From Bifidobacterium asteroides (GTDB lineage: Bacteria > Actinomycetota > Actinomycetes > Actinomycetales > Bifidobacteriaceae), in assembly GCF_030758775.1 (NCBI RefSeq), contig NZ_CP132384.1, forward strand, positions 434,001-498,000: a stretch of 64,000 bases of DNA, in the 5' to 3' direction. This document shows positions 1 through 8,841 of this stretch, in pieces; the first letter of the stretch is position 1, and the number at the start of each line of letters is the position of its first letter. A program made the position numbers and the translations under genes. The notes below the pieces were generated by a model. It was given only the letters and a program-made list of their open reading frames with translations. It was not told the origin of the DNA and made no database searches.

Positions 1-38
1 GCTGGTGCGCTGTGAACCGTGAATCCTTGGAGGCGGGC

Positions 39-896
39 ATGACCATTGCCAATACCGTATATCGACAGGGGGAGGGGCTGCCCTTGGTGCTGGTCCATGC
101 CTTCCCTGTGGACCATCGCATGTGGGATCGGTGTGCGGCCTTGCTGATCGACCAGGCGGATCGTGCGGGTATGGCCCCCTTCCCTGTCTATGCTCCGGAT
201 ATGCCCGGGGCGGGCGATTGTCCCCTGCCTGAGCCGGCGTCCTGTGGTCCAGCTGACTCTGATGGCGCCCTGCCTGGTGCCCTGGATGCCATGGCTCAGG
301 CCTTTGTAGACATGGTCGCCGCCACGGGGGCGCAGAAGGCCATCTGGGTCGGACTTTCCATGGGAGGCTATCTGGTCGAGGCCGTAGCCAGGCTTTACCC
401 TCAGGTGGTGGCTGGGCTGGCCCTGTGCGATACCACCATGAAGGCTGACCGCCCGTCCTCCCGAGCCAACCGGCTGCAGATCGCCAGAACCTGCGAGGTG
501 GAGGGGACGCTGGATCCGGTCATGCACTTCGCCAGGCCCCAGGAGGGCGATTCCACGGTCAAGCGCTCGCCCGCCTTCGTGCAGACCATGACCGAATGGA
601 TACAGTCCCAGGACCCCCGGGGCATCGCCTGGCGGGAACGGATGGCTGCAGGACGCCCGGATCAGAGCGGCCTGGCCGGCAGCATCAGAGTGCCCGTGGC
701 CCTGGTCAGCGGCCGCTGCGATCCCTCCAGCCCTCCACACGCCATGGAGCCTCTGGCTCAGGCCATGCGCCAGGCTGGAACCGACGTGACTTTCACCGCC
801 ATCGACGACTGCGGCCACTTCAGCGCCGTCGAGCATCCCGATCAGGTGGCCGCTGCCCTGCTGGACCTGGTTCATCGCGTAGGGAGGCAAGCATGA
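39..896 (+). CDS. alpha/beta hydrolase
   Basis: Predicted 285-residue cytoplasmic alpha/beta-hydrolase-fold enzyme; the substrate cannot be told from sequence. Visible motifs are the oxyanion-region strand VLVHAFPVDHRMWD, the nucleophile elbow GLSMGG, an acid in GRCDPSSPP and the C-terminal histidine in DDCGHFS, in the normal order. The ATG at 39 was chosen because GGAGG lies five bases upstream (29-33); an in-frame GTG at 12 is possible. The stop overlaps the next start (ATGA), so it is probably translationally coupled to the Nudix gene downstream. The gene may be part of an operon that begins before the window. Confidence 0.85.
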   Translation: MTIANTVYRQGEGLPLVLVHAFPVDHRMWDRCAALLIDQADRAGMAPFPVYAPDMPGAGDCPLPEPASCGPADSDGALPGALDAMAQAFVDMVAATGAQKAIWVGLSMGGYLVEAVARLYPQVVAGLALCDTTMKADRPSSRANRLQIARTCEVEGTLDPVMHFARPQEGDSTVKRSPAFVQTMTEWIQSQDPRGIAWRERMAAGRPDQSGLAGSIRVPVALVSGRCDPSSPPHAMEPLAQAMRQAGTDVTFTAIDDCGHFSAVEHPDQVAAALLDLVHRVGRQA

Positions 897-1930
897 GCGA
901 TCCTGAAACGGTCTTCTCCCCGCTGGCCCTTACCGGGCCCCTGCCCTTCCTGCCCCTGGCTCAGGGGGATGTGGACTATGACACGGCATCGCGGCAACAG
1001 CCCGGGCTGCTTGACCGTCTGCTGGAACAGGAAGGCACTGGGGTCATCCTGGTGCGGGGCGAGAAAGTGGCCGTGCCCAGGGGCAAGGGGGCCTTGGCCT
1101 CTCGCACCGGGGCCAGCATCCGTCTGGCTACCCTGCCTGCCGCATACTTGCGGGGTCCTCTGGCAGGCTCGACGGGCCAGTCTGAGCCTCCCTGCTACTA
1201 CCTGGGGACGGCCAACAATCAGTCCTGGCTGGCCCTGGATCTGAATCTTGCCTGCGCCGGTCAGGCTGTCCAGGGTCCTCTTCGTGACTTGGCTCAGGCC
1301 GCGGACCAGCGCTTCGATTGGCTCGCCCTGCGCGAATATGCTCCTCATGGCCGTCCGCGGCAGGTGGGCCTGGCAACCTGCGCGGTCGCCCTGTCAGTGT
1401 GGCATGGACGCCAGGCCTTCTGCCCCCGCTGCGGCGCTCCGGTCCATCCTTGCCAGGCCGGATGGGCTCAGATCTGCCAGGGGAGTGCATCAGGAGACAG
1501 GCACACGCTCTTTCCCCGCATCGAGCCCGCAGTGATCATGGCCGTGGTGGACAGCCACGATCGGCTTCTGCTCCAGCACAATCGGCAGTGGGCTCCCGGT
1601 TTTCGTTCAGTCACTGCTGGATTCGTCGAGGCCGGGGAGAATCTGGAGCATGCAGTCCGGCGGGAGACCCTGGAGGAGGTGGGCCTGAACCTGGGGGAGA
1701 TGCGGTACCTGGGCTCCCAGCCCTGGCCCTTCCCATCCTCCCTGATGGTGGCCTTCAGAGCCAGATCAATGAATACGGACATCCGGGTGGATGGTCAGGA
1801 GACCGATGCTGCCGACTGGTTCACGCGGGAGGAACTCGGCGCTGCCTTGGCCTCGGGCCGGTTGCGCATACCCCAGACGGCCAGCGTGGCCAGGTACATG
1901 ATTGAGCAGTGGTATGGCAGCGAGCTCTGA
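893..1930 (+). CDS. nudC: NADH pyrophosphatase (NudC-type Nudix hydrolase)
   Basis: Predicted 345-residue Nudix hydrolase that cleaves the pyrophosphate bond of NAD(H), and in known NudC enzymes removes NAD caps from RNA. The order is an N-terminal NudC domain, a zinc-ribbon start (CPRCGAPVHPC), then the Nudix box from GFVEAGENLEHA to RRETLEEVGL (GX5EX7REUXEEXGU), followed by the NudC signature SQPWPFPSS. The second zinc-binding pair is less regular: I see C in QICQG but no clear CxxC. The start overlaps the stop of the hydrolase by four bases. Family identity is firm; the RNA-decapping role is only inferred from the family. Confidence 0.92.
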   Translation: MSDPETVFSPLALTGPLPFLPLAQGDVDYDTASRQQPGLLDRLLEQEGTGVILVRGEKVAVPRGKGALASRTGASIRLATLPAAYLRGPLAGSTGQSEPPCYYLGTANNQSWLALDLNLACAGQAVQGPLRDLAQAADQRFDWLALREYAPHGRPRQVGLATCAVALSVWHGRQAFCPRCGAPVHPCQAGWAQICQGSASGDRHTLFPRIEPAVIMAVVDSHDRLLLQHNRQWAPGFRSVTAGFVEAGENLEHAVRRETLEEVGLNLGEMRYLGSQPWPFPSSLMVAFRARSMNTDIRVDGQETDAADWFTREELGAALASGRLRIPQTASVARYMIEQWYGSEL

Positions 1931-1971
1931 CCCATTTGGGAAGTCCCGTGCTTTCGGACCTGGTCCTGTCG

Positions 1972-1977
1972 TAAGAT
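1972..1977 (+). promoter_or_regulatory. -10 element before L,D-transpeptidase gene
   Basis: TAAGAT hexamer; a transcript would start near 1984, leaving a short 5' UTR that contains the AAAGG ribosome site at 2001-2005. No good -35 was found. Confidence 0.4.
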
Positions 1978-2011
1978 ATTACAGGGAACTGTAAGCAGCG
2001 AAAGGTGTGCT

Positions 2012-3616
2012 ATGGCCATGGAGGGGCAAGAAGAGCCTCGTATCTCGGACGTCGACCAGGCCGAAACTGTGACCATGCCGCCGACGGCCGGCGAGGGGCC
2101 CGACCCTGTGGACCTGTCCGCTGATAAGCAGGCGAATCGGGCACTGGGCGCAGGTCCCGCCCACGAGGCCCAGTCGAGCCGTCATCGGGGGCGTACCATC
2201 CTGGCCCTGCTGCTTCTGGCTGTGCTGATTCTGGTAGGGTGCTGGTTCGGCGCCCGTGCTTTCTTCCGCGATCGGGTGGCCCCCGGCGTCACCTTGGGCG
2301 GAAAGATGATGATGGGCCGGACCAGCGACCAGGTCCGTCAGATCGTCGATCAGCAGGTGCGCGACTCCCAGGTGGAGCTCAAAGGCGAAGGGGCCTCCGC
2401 GCGGGCCGGGCTAAAGGATTTGGGTGTGAGCGTGGATCAGGATGCCACGGTCACACGGGTCATGACTGCCAAGGGCTCTGCAGGCCTCTCCCGGCTCAAC
2501 CCCTTCCATAGCGAAGCTGTACCCCTGGTGGCCGAGCGGGACCAACTGGCCATGAATAAGTATCTGACCGAGCACTTCATCGACCGCCAGGACCGTTCCG
2601 TCCCTTCTACCATCGTCTTTGACTCCGGCGCTCACGCTTTCAGGGCCCAGGAGGGGCGTGGCGGCAAGGGACCCGAGCTGGGCCGTGTGCAAAATGCTGT
2701 CTCCTCCCTGATAGACAAGCCCGGCAGGCGGCTGGCCGTTGGGCTGGTCTACAAGGACGTGGGCATGCCCATCAGTCTGGATACCGCCAATCAGGTGGCT
2801 GCTCAAGCCAATCAACGGCTGGCCAAGGATCTGGTCATCAAGGGGACCGATGACGATGTCATGACTGTTCCGGCCGCCACCGTGGCCACCTGGGTCAAGC
2901 CGGTGACAGACCTGGGCAAGGGGACCATGGAGCTGGGCTTCGATCGGCAGGCCATCCAGCAGTACCTGGACCAGGAGCTGGCCCGGCATCTGGATCGGGA
3001 TATGGTCACCGCCGTCAACGTCAAGAACACCAAGGGTGAAGTGGTGGCTGAGACCACCAAGGGTGTGGACGGGGTTCGGGTTTCGGATGTACCCGCTACA
3101 GCTGATCTGGTCGTCAAAGCCCTGGTCCAGGGTGACACGAACCCGGTTCAGGCGCGTGCCGATGTCACCCCGCATAAGGAGCAGACACGTGTGGCCCGCT
3201 ACGACGTGCCTGACGGTGACACCTGGATCCAGGTCAACCTGAGCGATCAGACCGCCACCGCCTACCATGGCACCACCGAGGTCAAGACCTTCCCCATCTG
3301 CTCGGGTAAGCCCTACGATGGGGACCAGTCAGATACCGGCACCTTCTTCATCAACGTGCGTTACACAGTCCAGACCATGCGCGGCCCCGGCTACGTCTCG
3401 CCCAATGTCAGATGGGTCTCCTACTACAACGGCAGCGAGGGCTTCCATACGGCCGACTGGAACTACGGGGGCATCGCCAAGGGCGACCCCACCCACTACG
3501 GATCCCACGGCTGCATCAATATGTACGAGCAGGATGCCAAGTGGATCTACGACAACGCCCCGGCCGGGACCATGGTCAAGGTGGAGGGGCAGGTTCCGCC
3601 GGGTCCGGCCCGGTAG
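2012..3616 (+). CDS. L,D-transpeptidase (YkuD) with PG-binding domains
   Basis: Predicted 534-residue membrane-anchored cell-wall enzyme making or remodelling 3-3 type peptidoglycan cross-links. A polar N-terminal cytoplasmic part (about 1-52) is followed by one membrane helix (about 54-75, rich in L, V and A), then a VanW-type peptidoglycan-binding region (about 85-390), then a C-terminal YkuD catalytic domain with HYGSHGCINM, which carries the His/Ser-His-Gly-Cys signature. The ATG at 2012 follows AAAGG by six bases; ATG 2018 is an alternative. It is a single gene with its own likely promoter. The catalytic residues are all present. Confidence 0.9.
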   Translation: MAMEGQEEPRISDVDQAETVTMPPTAGEGPDPVDLSADKQANRALGAGPAHEAQSSRHRGRTILALLLLAVLILVGCWFGARAFFRDRVAPGVTLGGKMMMGRTSDQVRQIVDQQVRDSQVELKGEGASARAGLKDLGVSVDQDATVTRVMTAKGSAGLSRLNPFHSEAVPLVAERDQLAMNKYLTEHFIDRQDRSVPSTIVFDSGAHAFRAQEGRGGKGPELGRVQNAVSSLIDKPGRRLAVGLVYKDVGMPISLDTANQVAAQANQRLAKDLVIKGTDDDVMTVPAATVATWVKPVTDLGKGTMELGFDRQAIQQYLDQELARHLDRDMVTAVNVKNTKGEVVAETTKGVDGVRVSDVPATADLVVKALVQGDTNPVQARADVTPHKEQTRVARYDVPDGDTWIQVNLSDQTATAYHGTTEVKTFPICSGKPYDGDQSDTGTFFINVRYTVQTMRGPGYVSPNVRWVSYYNGSEGFHTADWNYGGIAKGDPTHYGSHGCINMYEQDAKWIYDNAPAGTMVKVEGQVPPGPAR

Positions 3617-3643
3617 ATGCACCTGTCGCGGCAGACGGTCGAG

Positions 3644-3649
3644 TAGGCT
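3644..3649 (+). promoter_or_regulatory. -10 element, leaderless gcvH
   Basis: TAGGCT ends seven bases before the A of the gcvH ATG (3656), so the predicted transcript starts at or next to the start codon. No convincing -35 was seen. Confidence 0.5.
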
Positions 3650-3655
3650 GGAACC

Positions 3656-4069
3656 ATGAGCGATGAACACAGTGATGGAACCTCCCGTTTGGACGTGCCC
3701 GACCACCTGCGGTATTCCCAGGATCACGTCTGGATCGACCCCAGTCAGTCTCCTGCGCCTATGGGCGTGACCGAATATGCGGCGGACCAGTTGGGAGACC
3801 TGGTATTTTTGGATCTGCCCGAGACCGGCACCCACGTCGATGCTGGCGACGAGGTCATCGAGCTTGAGTCCTCCAAGGCGGTGGAGCCGGTGGTTTGCCC
3901 AGTGGCGGGCACCATCGCCTACGTCAACAGGGCGGCCTCGGACGATCCTGAAGTCATCAATTCAGACCCTTATGGGGAGGGCTGGATAGCCAAGATCGAC
4001 CTGGAAGATGACGAGCCCGATCTGATGAGCGCCGAGGAGTACGGTCAGCTGCTGAAGAGCCTGAACTGA
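3656..4069 (+). CDS. gcvH: Glycine cleavage system H-like lipoyl protein
   Basis: Predicted 137-residue lipoyl carrier. It has the H-protein core YSQDHVWID near the N terminus and the lipoyl-lysine hairpin ELESSKAVEPV, with Lys74 as the attachment site, then the GEGWIAKI strand typical of GcvH. No gcvT, gcvP or lpd is in this window, while a lipoate ligase gene lies 5.7 kb downstream on the same strand. The start is set by a -10-like TAGGCT seven bases upstream with no ribosome site, suggesting leaderless translation. The role in glycine cleavage is not demonstrated here; a stand-alone H-like protein could carry lipoate for another purpose. Confidence 0.9.
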   Translation: MSDEHSDGTSRLDVPDHLRYSQDHVWIDPSQSPAPMGVTEYAADQLGDLVFLDLPETGTHVDAGDEVIELESSKAVEPVVCPVAGTIAYVNRAASDDPEVINSDPYGEGWIAKIDLEDDEPDLMSAEEYGQLLKSLN

Positions 4070-4079
4070 CGGTTCGGAT

Positions 4080-5270
4080 ATGACCAGGCGATCCGGCCGT
4101 GACGGAGGGCCCCTGCGGGTTCGATCGGTCAGCACCACCTTCGATTCAGCTACGCCCGGGGAGGACATCCAGAGCAGACCTGCTCCGGTGCGTCTGCTGA
4201 GGCATCTGGTAACGGGCGCCTTCGACCTCTGGGTGGGCCTGTCCATCAATATGACAGGCCGCATGGGTTGGTCGGCCGACGTCCAACCCTATGTGGGTTA
4301 TGGCACTGAGTCATACTCCCGGCTGATCTGTCGCACTATTCTGACCGACGGCCGCAGACGCGAGGATCCGGCCATCCGAGGCATTCGCGGTCTGCTGACC
4401 GTACCCGCGCCCCGGACCAGGGTCAGGCTGGCCATCGACAGCACCGCCATCGGGAGGGTCCAGGTGGGCGATTCCTCGGTCTACGATGCCGTCGACCCCA
4501 GCCGCAGCCTGAGCGCGGATGCGGTCTTCTCCGACCGATCGGGCTACCTTGATCTGGTGGCCGAGCATCGGCTGACCCCAGGCGTGCACCGGGTCTCCTA
4601 CCAGGTGCGGGGCCGCAGGCCTGTGGACGCGCCGCTGTACATCGTGCCAGGCCAAACGCCGGTTGGCGTCATATCCGACGTGGACGACACCATCATGATC
4701 AGCCAGGTGCCCAATCATTGGAAGGCTGCTTGGAACCTGCTCCTGTCAAATCCGCACCGCAGGTCCTCGGTGCCGGGCATGGCCGTGCTCTACAACCGCA
4801 TCCGCGACCTGGATCCCCGGATGCCCTTTTTCTACCTGTCGGCTTCGCCCTGGAATGTGGAGGGGTCCATACGCGGCTTCATTCGCGACCACGGCTTTCC
4901 GTCCGGCCCCCTGCTGCTGCGGGATCTGGATCCCAGGCCCAAGACCTTCGTGCCCTCCATCGTGCAGCACAAGATGGAGTTCATCCACCAGCTCATGGCC
5001 GACTTCCCTCGGATGCGCTTCGTGCTCATGGGCGATGACGGGCAGAGCGACCCCGCCACCTTCGCCCAGGTGGTGCGTCAATATCCGGACCGGGTCCTGG
5101 CCATCGGCATCCGTCAGCTGAGCCCCTCGGAGACCGGGCTGGGATCCTTGTTCAAGCGCACTGCCACCCAGCCGATGCCGGTGACGCAGGTGCCGGTCTT
5201 CTACGGAACCACGGGCGCCAACCTGATGCGGACCCTGCTGCCCTATCTGCGTCGTCGCGCCCGAATATAA
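4080..5270 (+). CDS. App1-family phosphatase domain protein (DUF2183)
   Basis: Predicted 396-residue protein with the App1 catalytic domain (DUF2183) in its C-terminal half. It shows the HAD-like phosphatase motif GVISDVDDTI at about 198-207, FFYLSASPWN at about 254-263, and MGDDGQSDP at about 319-327. Yeast App1 is a phosphatidate phosphatase; bacterial members are mostly uncharacterised, so the lipid substrate is only a suggestion. The N-terminal 190 residues are a beta-rich region without motifs known to me. It begins 10 bases after gcvH and ends 7 bases before oligopeptidase B. The ribosome site is weak. Confidence 0.8.
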   Translation: MTRRSGRDGGPLRVRSVSTTFDSATPGEDIQSRPAPVRLLRHLVTGAFDLWVGLSINMTGRMGWSADVQPYVGYGTESYSRLICRTILTDGRRREDPAIRGIRGLLTVPAPRTRVRLAIDSTAIGRVQVGDSSVYDAVDPSRSLSADAVFSDRSGYLDLVAEHRLTPGVHRVSYQVRGRRPVDAPLYIVPGQTPVGVISDVDDTIMISQVPNHWKAAWNLLLSNPHRRSSVPGMAVLYNRIRDLDPRMPFFYLSASPWNVEGSIRGFIRDHGFPSGPLLLRDLDPRPKTFVPSIVQHKMEFIHQLMADFPRMRFVLMGDDGQSDPATFAQVVRQYPDRVLAIGIRQLSPSETGLGSLFKRTATQPMPVTQVPVFYGTTGANLMRTLLPYLRRRARI

Positions 5271-5271
5271 T
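5266..5271 (+). promoter_or_regulatory. -10 element, leaderless ptrB
   Basis: A perfect TATAAT ends seven bases before the ATG at 5278. It overlaps the last codons of the upstream phosphatase gene. Confidence 0.6.
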
Positions 5272-5277
5272 CGCCCC

Positions 5278-7701
5278 ATGAGTTTTTCGGCAGTCAACTC
5301 CACTCCTCCTCGTGCACAACGCTGTCCCGCTGATCGGTGCTTCCATGGGGATCACTTCGAAGATCCCTACGAGTGGATGCGCAACCGGGAGGATCCTGCC
5401 ACCCAGGCCTATGTGCGCGACCAGAACAGCTACTGCCAGGAACGGCTGGCTGGCCAGAAGGGCCTGCGGGCTACCTTGCTCAAGGAGTTCACCGACCGGG
5501 TGCAGCAGACCGACATGTCGGTGCCAACCCGGATGCACGGCTACTGGTACTTCTCACGGACGCTCAAGGGCCAGGAGTACGGGGTGCAGTGCCGTCTGCC
5601 GGTGCGCGGCCAGAATGACTGGGATCCTCCAACGGTTCAGGCTTCATCGGCGCCCGGGTCCATGCCGGGCGAGGAGGTCATCTTCGACGCCAACGCCGAG
5701 GCGGAGGGCTACGACTTTTTCTCCCTGGGTTGCCTGGATCTGAGCGCTGACGGTCGATGGATGCTCTACGGACTGGACACCAGGGGCAACGAACGCTACG
5801 ACCTGCGCATCCGGGATCTTTCCCAAGGCCGAGACCTGCCTGATCGGATCGACCAGGTCTCCTCCGGGGCAGTGCTGACCCCCGACGGCCGATGGGTCTT
5901 CTACACCGGCCTGGACAAGGCCTGGCGTCCGGACACGGTCTGGCGGCATAAGGTGGGCACTTCGGCCGACCAGGATGTCCTGGTCTACCAGGAGGGCGAC
6001 GAGCGTTTCTGGGTGGGGCTGGGCCTCAGCTACGACGAATCCGCCATGCTGATTGCCACCGGGTCCAAGACCACCAGCGAGGTGCTCATGCTGGACCTGA
6101 AGGATCCGCAGGGCGAGTTTGTGCCCTTGATCCCCCGCAAGGAGGGGGTCGAGTACGACATCAGCCTGGCCAGGTTCGAAGATGCCGGTCCGGCAGGGGA
6201 GGATCTGCCGGTAGCTGTGGTCTACCACAATGTAAACAACCCCAACTTCGAGGTGGATCTGATCGATTTGCGCAGCCACCGTCCGCCGTTTCGCCTGGGA
6301 GAAGGGGTGCGGCTGGCCCAGGGCAGCCCCTATGGCTGCGAGCGCTCCGGAGGCCTGGCCTCCCTGCCGCCCGAAAAGCCCTACCATTACCCGGGCAATC
6401 CTGCCATTCTTCAAGGCGCTCGCGGGCTGGGAATCGAGGGGCTGGGCATCCACCGCAGCTTTGTGGTTCTGACCTACCGGGCCGACAGCCTGCCTCATAT
6501 GGCTGTCATCGCCAAGGACCAGGCACTTGAAGATCTGCGGGCTGGTCGGCCCTGGCGCTTCCATGAGGTCCTGCCCGGCCAGGCCAGGGACGGCATTGAC
6601 CGTCTCTACAGCATCAGCCCCACGGACAACCCCTCCTACCAGGCCCCCGGGCTGCGCTACATTCGGGGCAGCTATGGGACCCCGGCCGAGCTGCGCGAGC
6701 TGGACCCGGTCCGGGGCGTGGACCGGTTGCTCAAGCGGGCCCGGGTGCTGGGCGACTTCCGGCCCGAGCGCTACGCCGAGCGTCGGGTTCTGGTACGTGT
6801 CAGGGATGGGGCTTTGGTGCCGGTGTCTCTGGTCTGGCGTCGGGGCATGCATCCGGAGCTGGATGCCTGCGGGAGGACCGGGCCCGACGATACGGTCATC
6901 CAGGCTCCCGGAAACCCTGAACGCCGCCCTTGGCCGGACCATGATCCGGGCAGGTCTGCACCCATGTTCATCACCGGGTATGGAGCCTACGAGATCAGCC
7001 AGGATCCGGGCTTCTCCACCGGTAGGCTGAGCCTGCTGGACCGAGGCGTGCTCTACGCCGTCCCCCATGTGCGCGGCGGCGGGGAGATGGGCCGCGCATG
7101 GTACGAGCAGGGCCGCCGGCTGCACAAGGTCAACACCTTCCTGGACTTCATCGACGTGACTGCCGCCCTGCAGGCCCAGGGTTGGGCGGATCCACGTCAT
7201 ACGGTGGCCAACGGCGGGTCGGCCGGCGGGCTGTTGATGGGGGCCGTGGCCAACATGGCCCCTCAGCTCTATGCCGGCATCGAGGCGGATGTGCCCTTCG
7301 TGGATGCGCTGACCAGCATCCTGGACCCGGACCTGCCGCTGACCGTGACCGAATGGGACGAGTGGGGAGACCCCCTGCATGATCAGCAGGTCTACCGGTA
7401 TATGCGCTCCTACTCGCCCTACGAGAACGTGCCTGACGCTGATAGCAGGCGCCGGCTCTTCGGCAGCGACCACTTCCCTGCCATCCTGGTGACCACATCC
7501 ATGAACGACACCCGGGTGCTCTACGTGGAGCCGCTCAAGTGGGTGGCCAGGCTGCAGGAGCCGCAGGTGGGGGCCGATGCGCTGATCAGGATCGAGGTCC
7601 AGGCAGGCCACGGAGGCATCAGCGGACGTTACCGGCAGTGGGAGGAGCTGGCCTTCGAGAACGCCTGGTGTCTGTCCATCATGGTCCCTCAAAGCTGCTG
7701 A
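5278..7701 (+). CDS. ptrB: Oligopeptidase B / prolyl oligopeptidase family (S9A)
   Basis: Predicted 807-residue cytosolic serine peptidase that trims short peptides, normally after basic residues. An N-terminal beta-propeller region (about 1-430) precedes the alpha/beta hydrolase domain with the catalytic serine in NGGSAGGLLMG (about 645), the aspartate in MNDTRVLYVEPLKW and the histidine in AGHGGISGRYRQWEE. The length is somewhat greater than typical OpdB (near 700); an extra segment lies around residues 530-560 (GRTGPDDTVIQAPGNPERRP). The start is fixed by TATAAT seven bases upstream, consistent with leaderless translation. Whether it prefers Arg/Lys or Pro cannot be settled from sequence. 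Confidence 0.88.
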   Translation: MSFSAVNSTPPRAQRCPADRCFHGDHFEDPYEWMRNREDPATQAYVRDQNSYCQERLAGQKGLRATLLKEFTDRVQQTDMSVPTRMHGYWYFSRTLKGQEYGVQCRLPVRGQNDWDPPTVQASSAPGSMPGEEVIFDANAEAEGYDFFSLGCLDLSADGRWMLYGLDTRGNERYDLRIRDLSQGRDLPDRIDQVSSGAVLTPDGRWVFYTGLDKAWRPDTVWRHKVGTSADQDVLVYQEGDERFWVGLGLSYDESAMLIATGSKTTSEVLMLDLKDPQGEFVPLIPRKEGVEYDISLARFEDAGPAGEDLPVAVVYHNVNNPNFEVDLIDLRSHRPPFRLGEGVRLAQGSPYGCERSGGLASLPPEKPYHYPGNPAILQGARGLGIEGLGIHRSFVVLTYRADSLPHMAVIAKDQALEDLRAGRPWRFHEVLPGQARDGIDRLYSISPTDNPSYQAPGLRYIRGSYGTPAELRELDPVRGVDRLLKRARVLGDFRPERYAERRVLVRVRDGALVPVSLVWRRGMHPELDACGRTGPDDTVIQAPGNPERRPWPDHDPGRSAPMFITGYGAYEISQDPGFSTGRLSLLDRGVLYAVPHVRGGGEMGRAWYEQGRRLHKVNTFLDFIDVTAALQAQGWADPRHTVANGGSAGGLLMGAVANMAPQLYAGIEADVPFVDALTSILDPDLPLTVTEWDEWGDPLHDQQVYRYMRSYSPYENVPDADSRRRLFGSDHFPAILVTTSMNDTRVLYVEPLKWVARLQEPQVGADALIRIEVQAGHGGISGRYRQWEELAFENAWCLSIMVPQSC

Positions 7702-7755
7702 ACCTGGCCTGTCCGGGATTCGGTCGGGGTCGGGAAAGGGCCCTGGCAGGCTCGT

Positions 7756-7761
7756 TATGCT
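7756..7761 (+). promoter_or_regulatory. -10 element, leaderless leuB
   Basis: TATGCT ends seven bases before ATG 7768; same spacing as at ptrB and gcvH. Confidence 0.5.
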
Positions 7762-7767
7762 CGGGGT

Positions 7768-8811
7768 ATGACAAATAGCAAGCAGAAAACATATCACATT
7801 GCGGTCATTGCCGGTGACGGCATCGGCAAGGAGATCGTTCCCCAGGCTCAGGCTGTGCTGGAGAAGGTGACCCGGGGCAAGGCTGATATCCGCTATGAGG
7901 ACTTCGACCTGGGCGCTGAGCGCTACCTGCGTGATGGAGCCGTTCTGCCCGACGAGGATCTGGACCGGCTCAAGCAGCAGGATGCCATCCTCCTAGGCGC
8001 CATCGGCGACCCCCGGATCAAGGCCGGCATTCTGGAGCGGGGACTGCTGCTCAAAATGCGTTTCGAGCTGGACCAGTATGTCAACCTTCGTCCATCCAAG
8101 CTCTACAAGGGCGTGGTGTCGCCCCTGGCCAATCCGGGTGACATCGACTTCGTGGTCGTGCGGGAGGGCACCGAGGGGCTTTATGCCGGGGCCGGCGGCT
8201 CCATTCGCCGTGGCACCCCCCAGGAAGTGGCCACCGAGGTCTCCATCAACACGGCCTACGGGGCGGAACGGGTCATCCGCTACGCTTTCCAGCTGGCCAT
8301 GAAGCGTCGCCGTCGCTTGACCTTGGTCCATAAGAAGAACGTGCTGACCAACGCGGGAGACATGTGGCAGCGGCTGGTCGACCAGGTGGGCCAGGAGTAC
8401 CCCGACGTGGAGCGCGAGTACCTGCACATCGATGCCTCCACCATATTCCTGGTGACCGAGCCCAGCCGCTTCGACGTGATCGTGACCGACAACCTCTTCG
8501 GCGACATCCTCACGGACGAGGCGGGGGCTGTGGTGGGAGGCGTGGGCTACTCGGCCTCCGGCTGCATCAACGCCTCGGGCACCTACCCATCCATGTTCGA
8601 GCCCATCCACGGGTCCGCCCCTGACATCGCTGGCAAGGGGATCGCCAACCCCACGGCGGCCATCCTCTCGGCCGGGATGCTCCTGGATCATCTGGGCTTT
8701 GAGGACGAGGCGGCCAGCATCGAACGGGCCGTGGAAGACGACATCGAACGCTCCGGCTCCACCCAGCGGAACACGGAGCAGATCGGCAGAGATATCCTAA
8801 GCCGACTGTGA
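7768..8811 (+). CDS. leuB: 3-isopropylmalate dehydrogenase
   Basis: Predicted 347-residue NAD-dependent dehydrogenase that oxidatively decarboxylates 3-isopropylmalate in leucine synthesis. Family motifs seen are the N-terminal [12 protein letters not shown], the substrate-binding stretch [20 protein letters not shown], the metal site [13 protein letters not shown] and the NAD site [18 protein letters not shown]. Length agrees with the shorter actinobacterial type. It stands alone, with no leuA, leuC or leuD beside it. A tartrate or isocitrate dehydrogenase is the main alternative, but the motif set favours LeuB. Confidence 0.9.
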   Translation: MTNSKQKTYHIAVIAGDGIGKEIVPQAQAVLEKVTRGKADIRYEDFDLGAERYLRDGAVLPDEDLDRLKQQDAILLGAIGDPRIKAGILERGLLLKMRFELDQYVNLRPSKLYKGVVSPLANPGDIDFVVVREGTEGLYAGAGGSIRRGTPQEVATEVSINTAYGAERVIRYAFQLAMKRRRRLTLVHKKNVLTNAGDMWQRLVDQVGQEYPDVEREYLHIDASTIFLVTEPSRFDVIVTDNLFGDILTDEAGAVVGGVGYSASGCINASGTYPSMFEPIHGSAPDIAGKGIANPTAAILSAGMLLDHLGFEDEAASIERAVEDDIERSGSTQRNTEQIGRDILSRL

Positions 8812-8828
8812 TCGGGCCGGATGGCGGC

Positions 8829-8834
8829 TAGACT
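8829..8834 (+). promoter_or_regulatory. -10 element before TM2-domain protein gene
   Basis: TAGACT ends eight bases before ATG 8842; GGAGGG (8835-8840) lies directly between, so transcript and start may coincide at 8842. Confidence 0.45.
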
Positions 8835-8841
8835 GGAGGGC

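Noticed and set aside
5644-7797. A long open frame antisense to the oligopeptidase gene
   Set aside because: No motifs and no start signal; explained by codon bias of ptrB.
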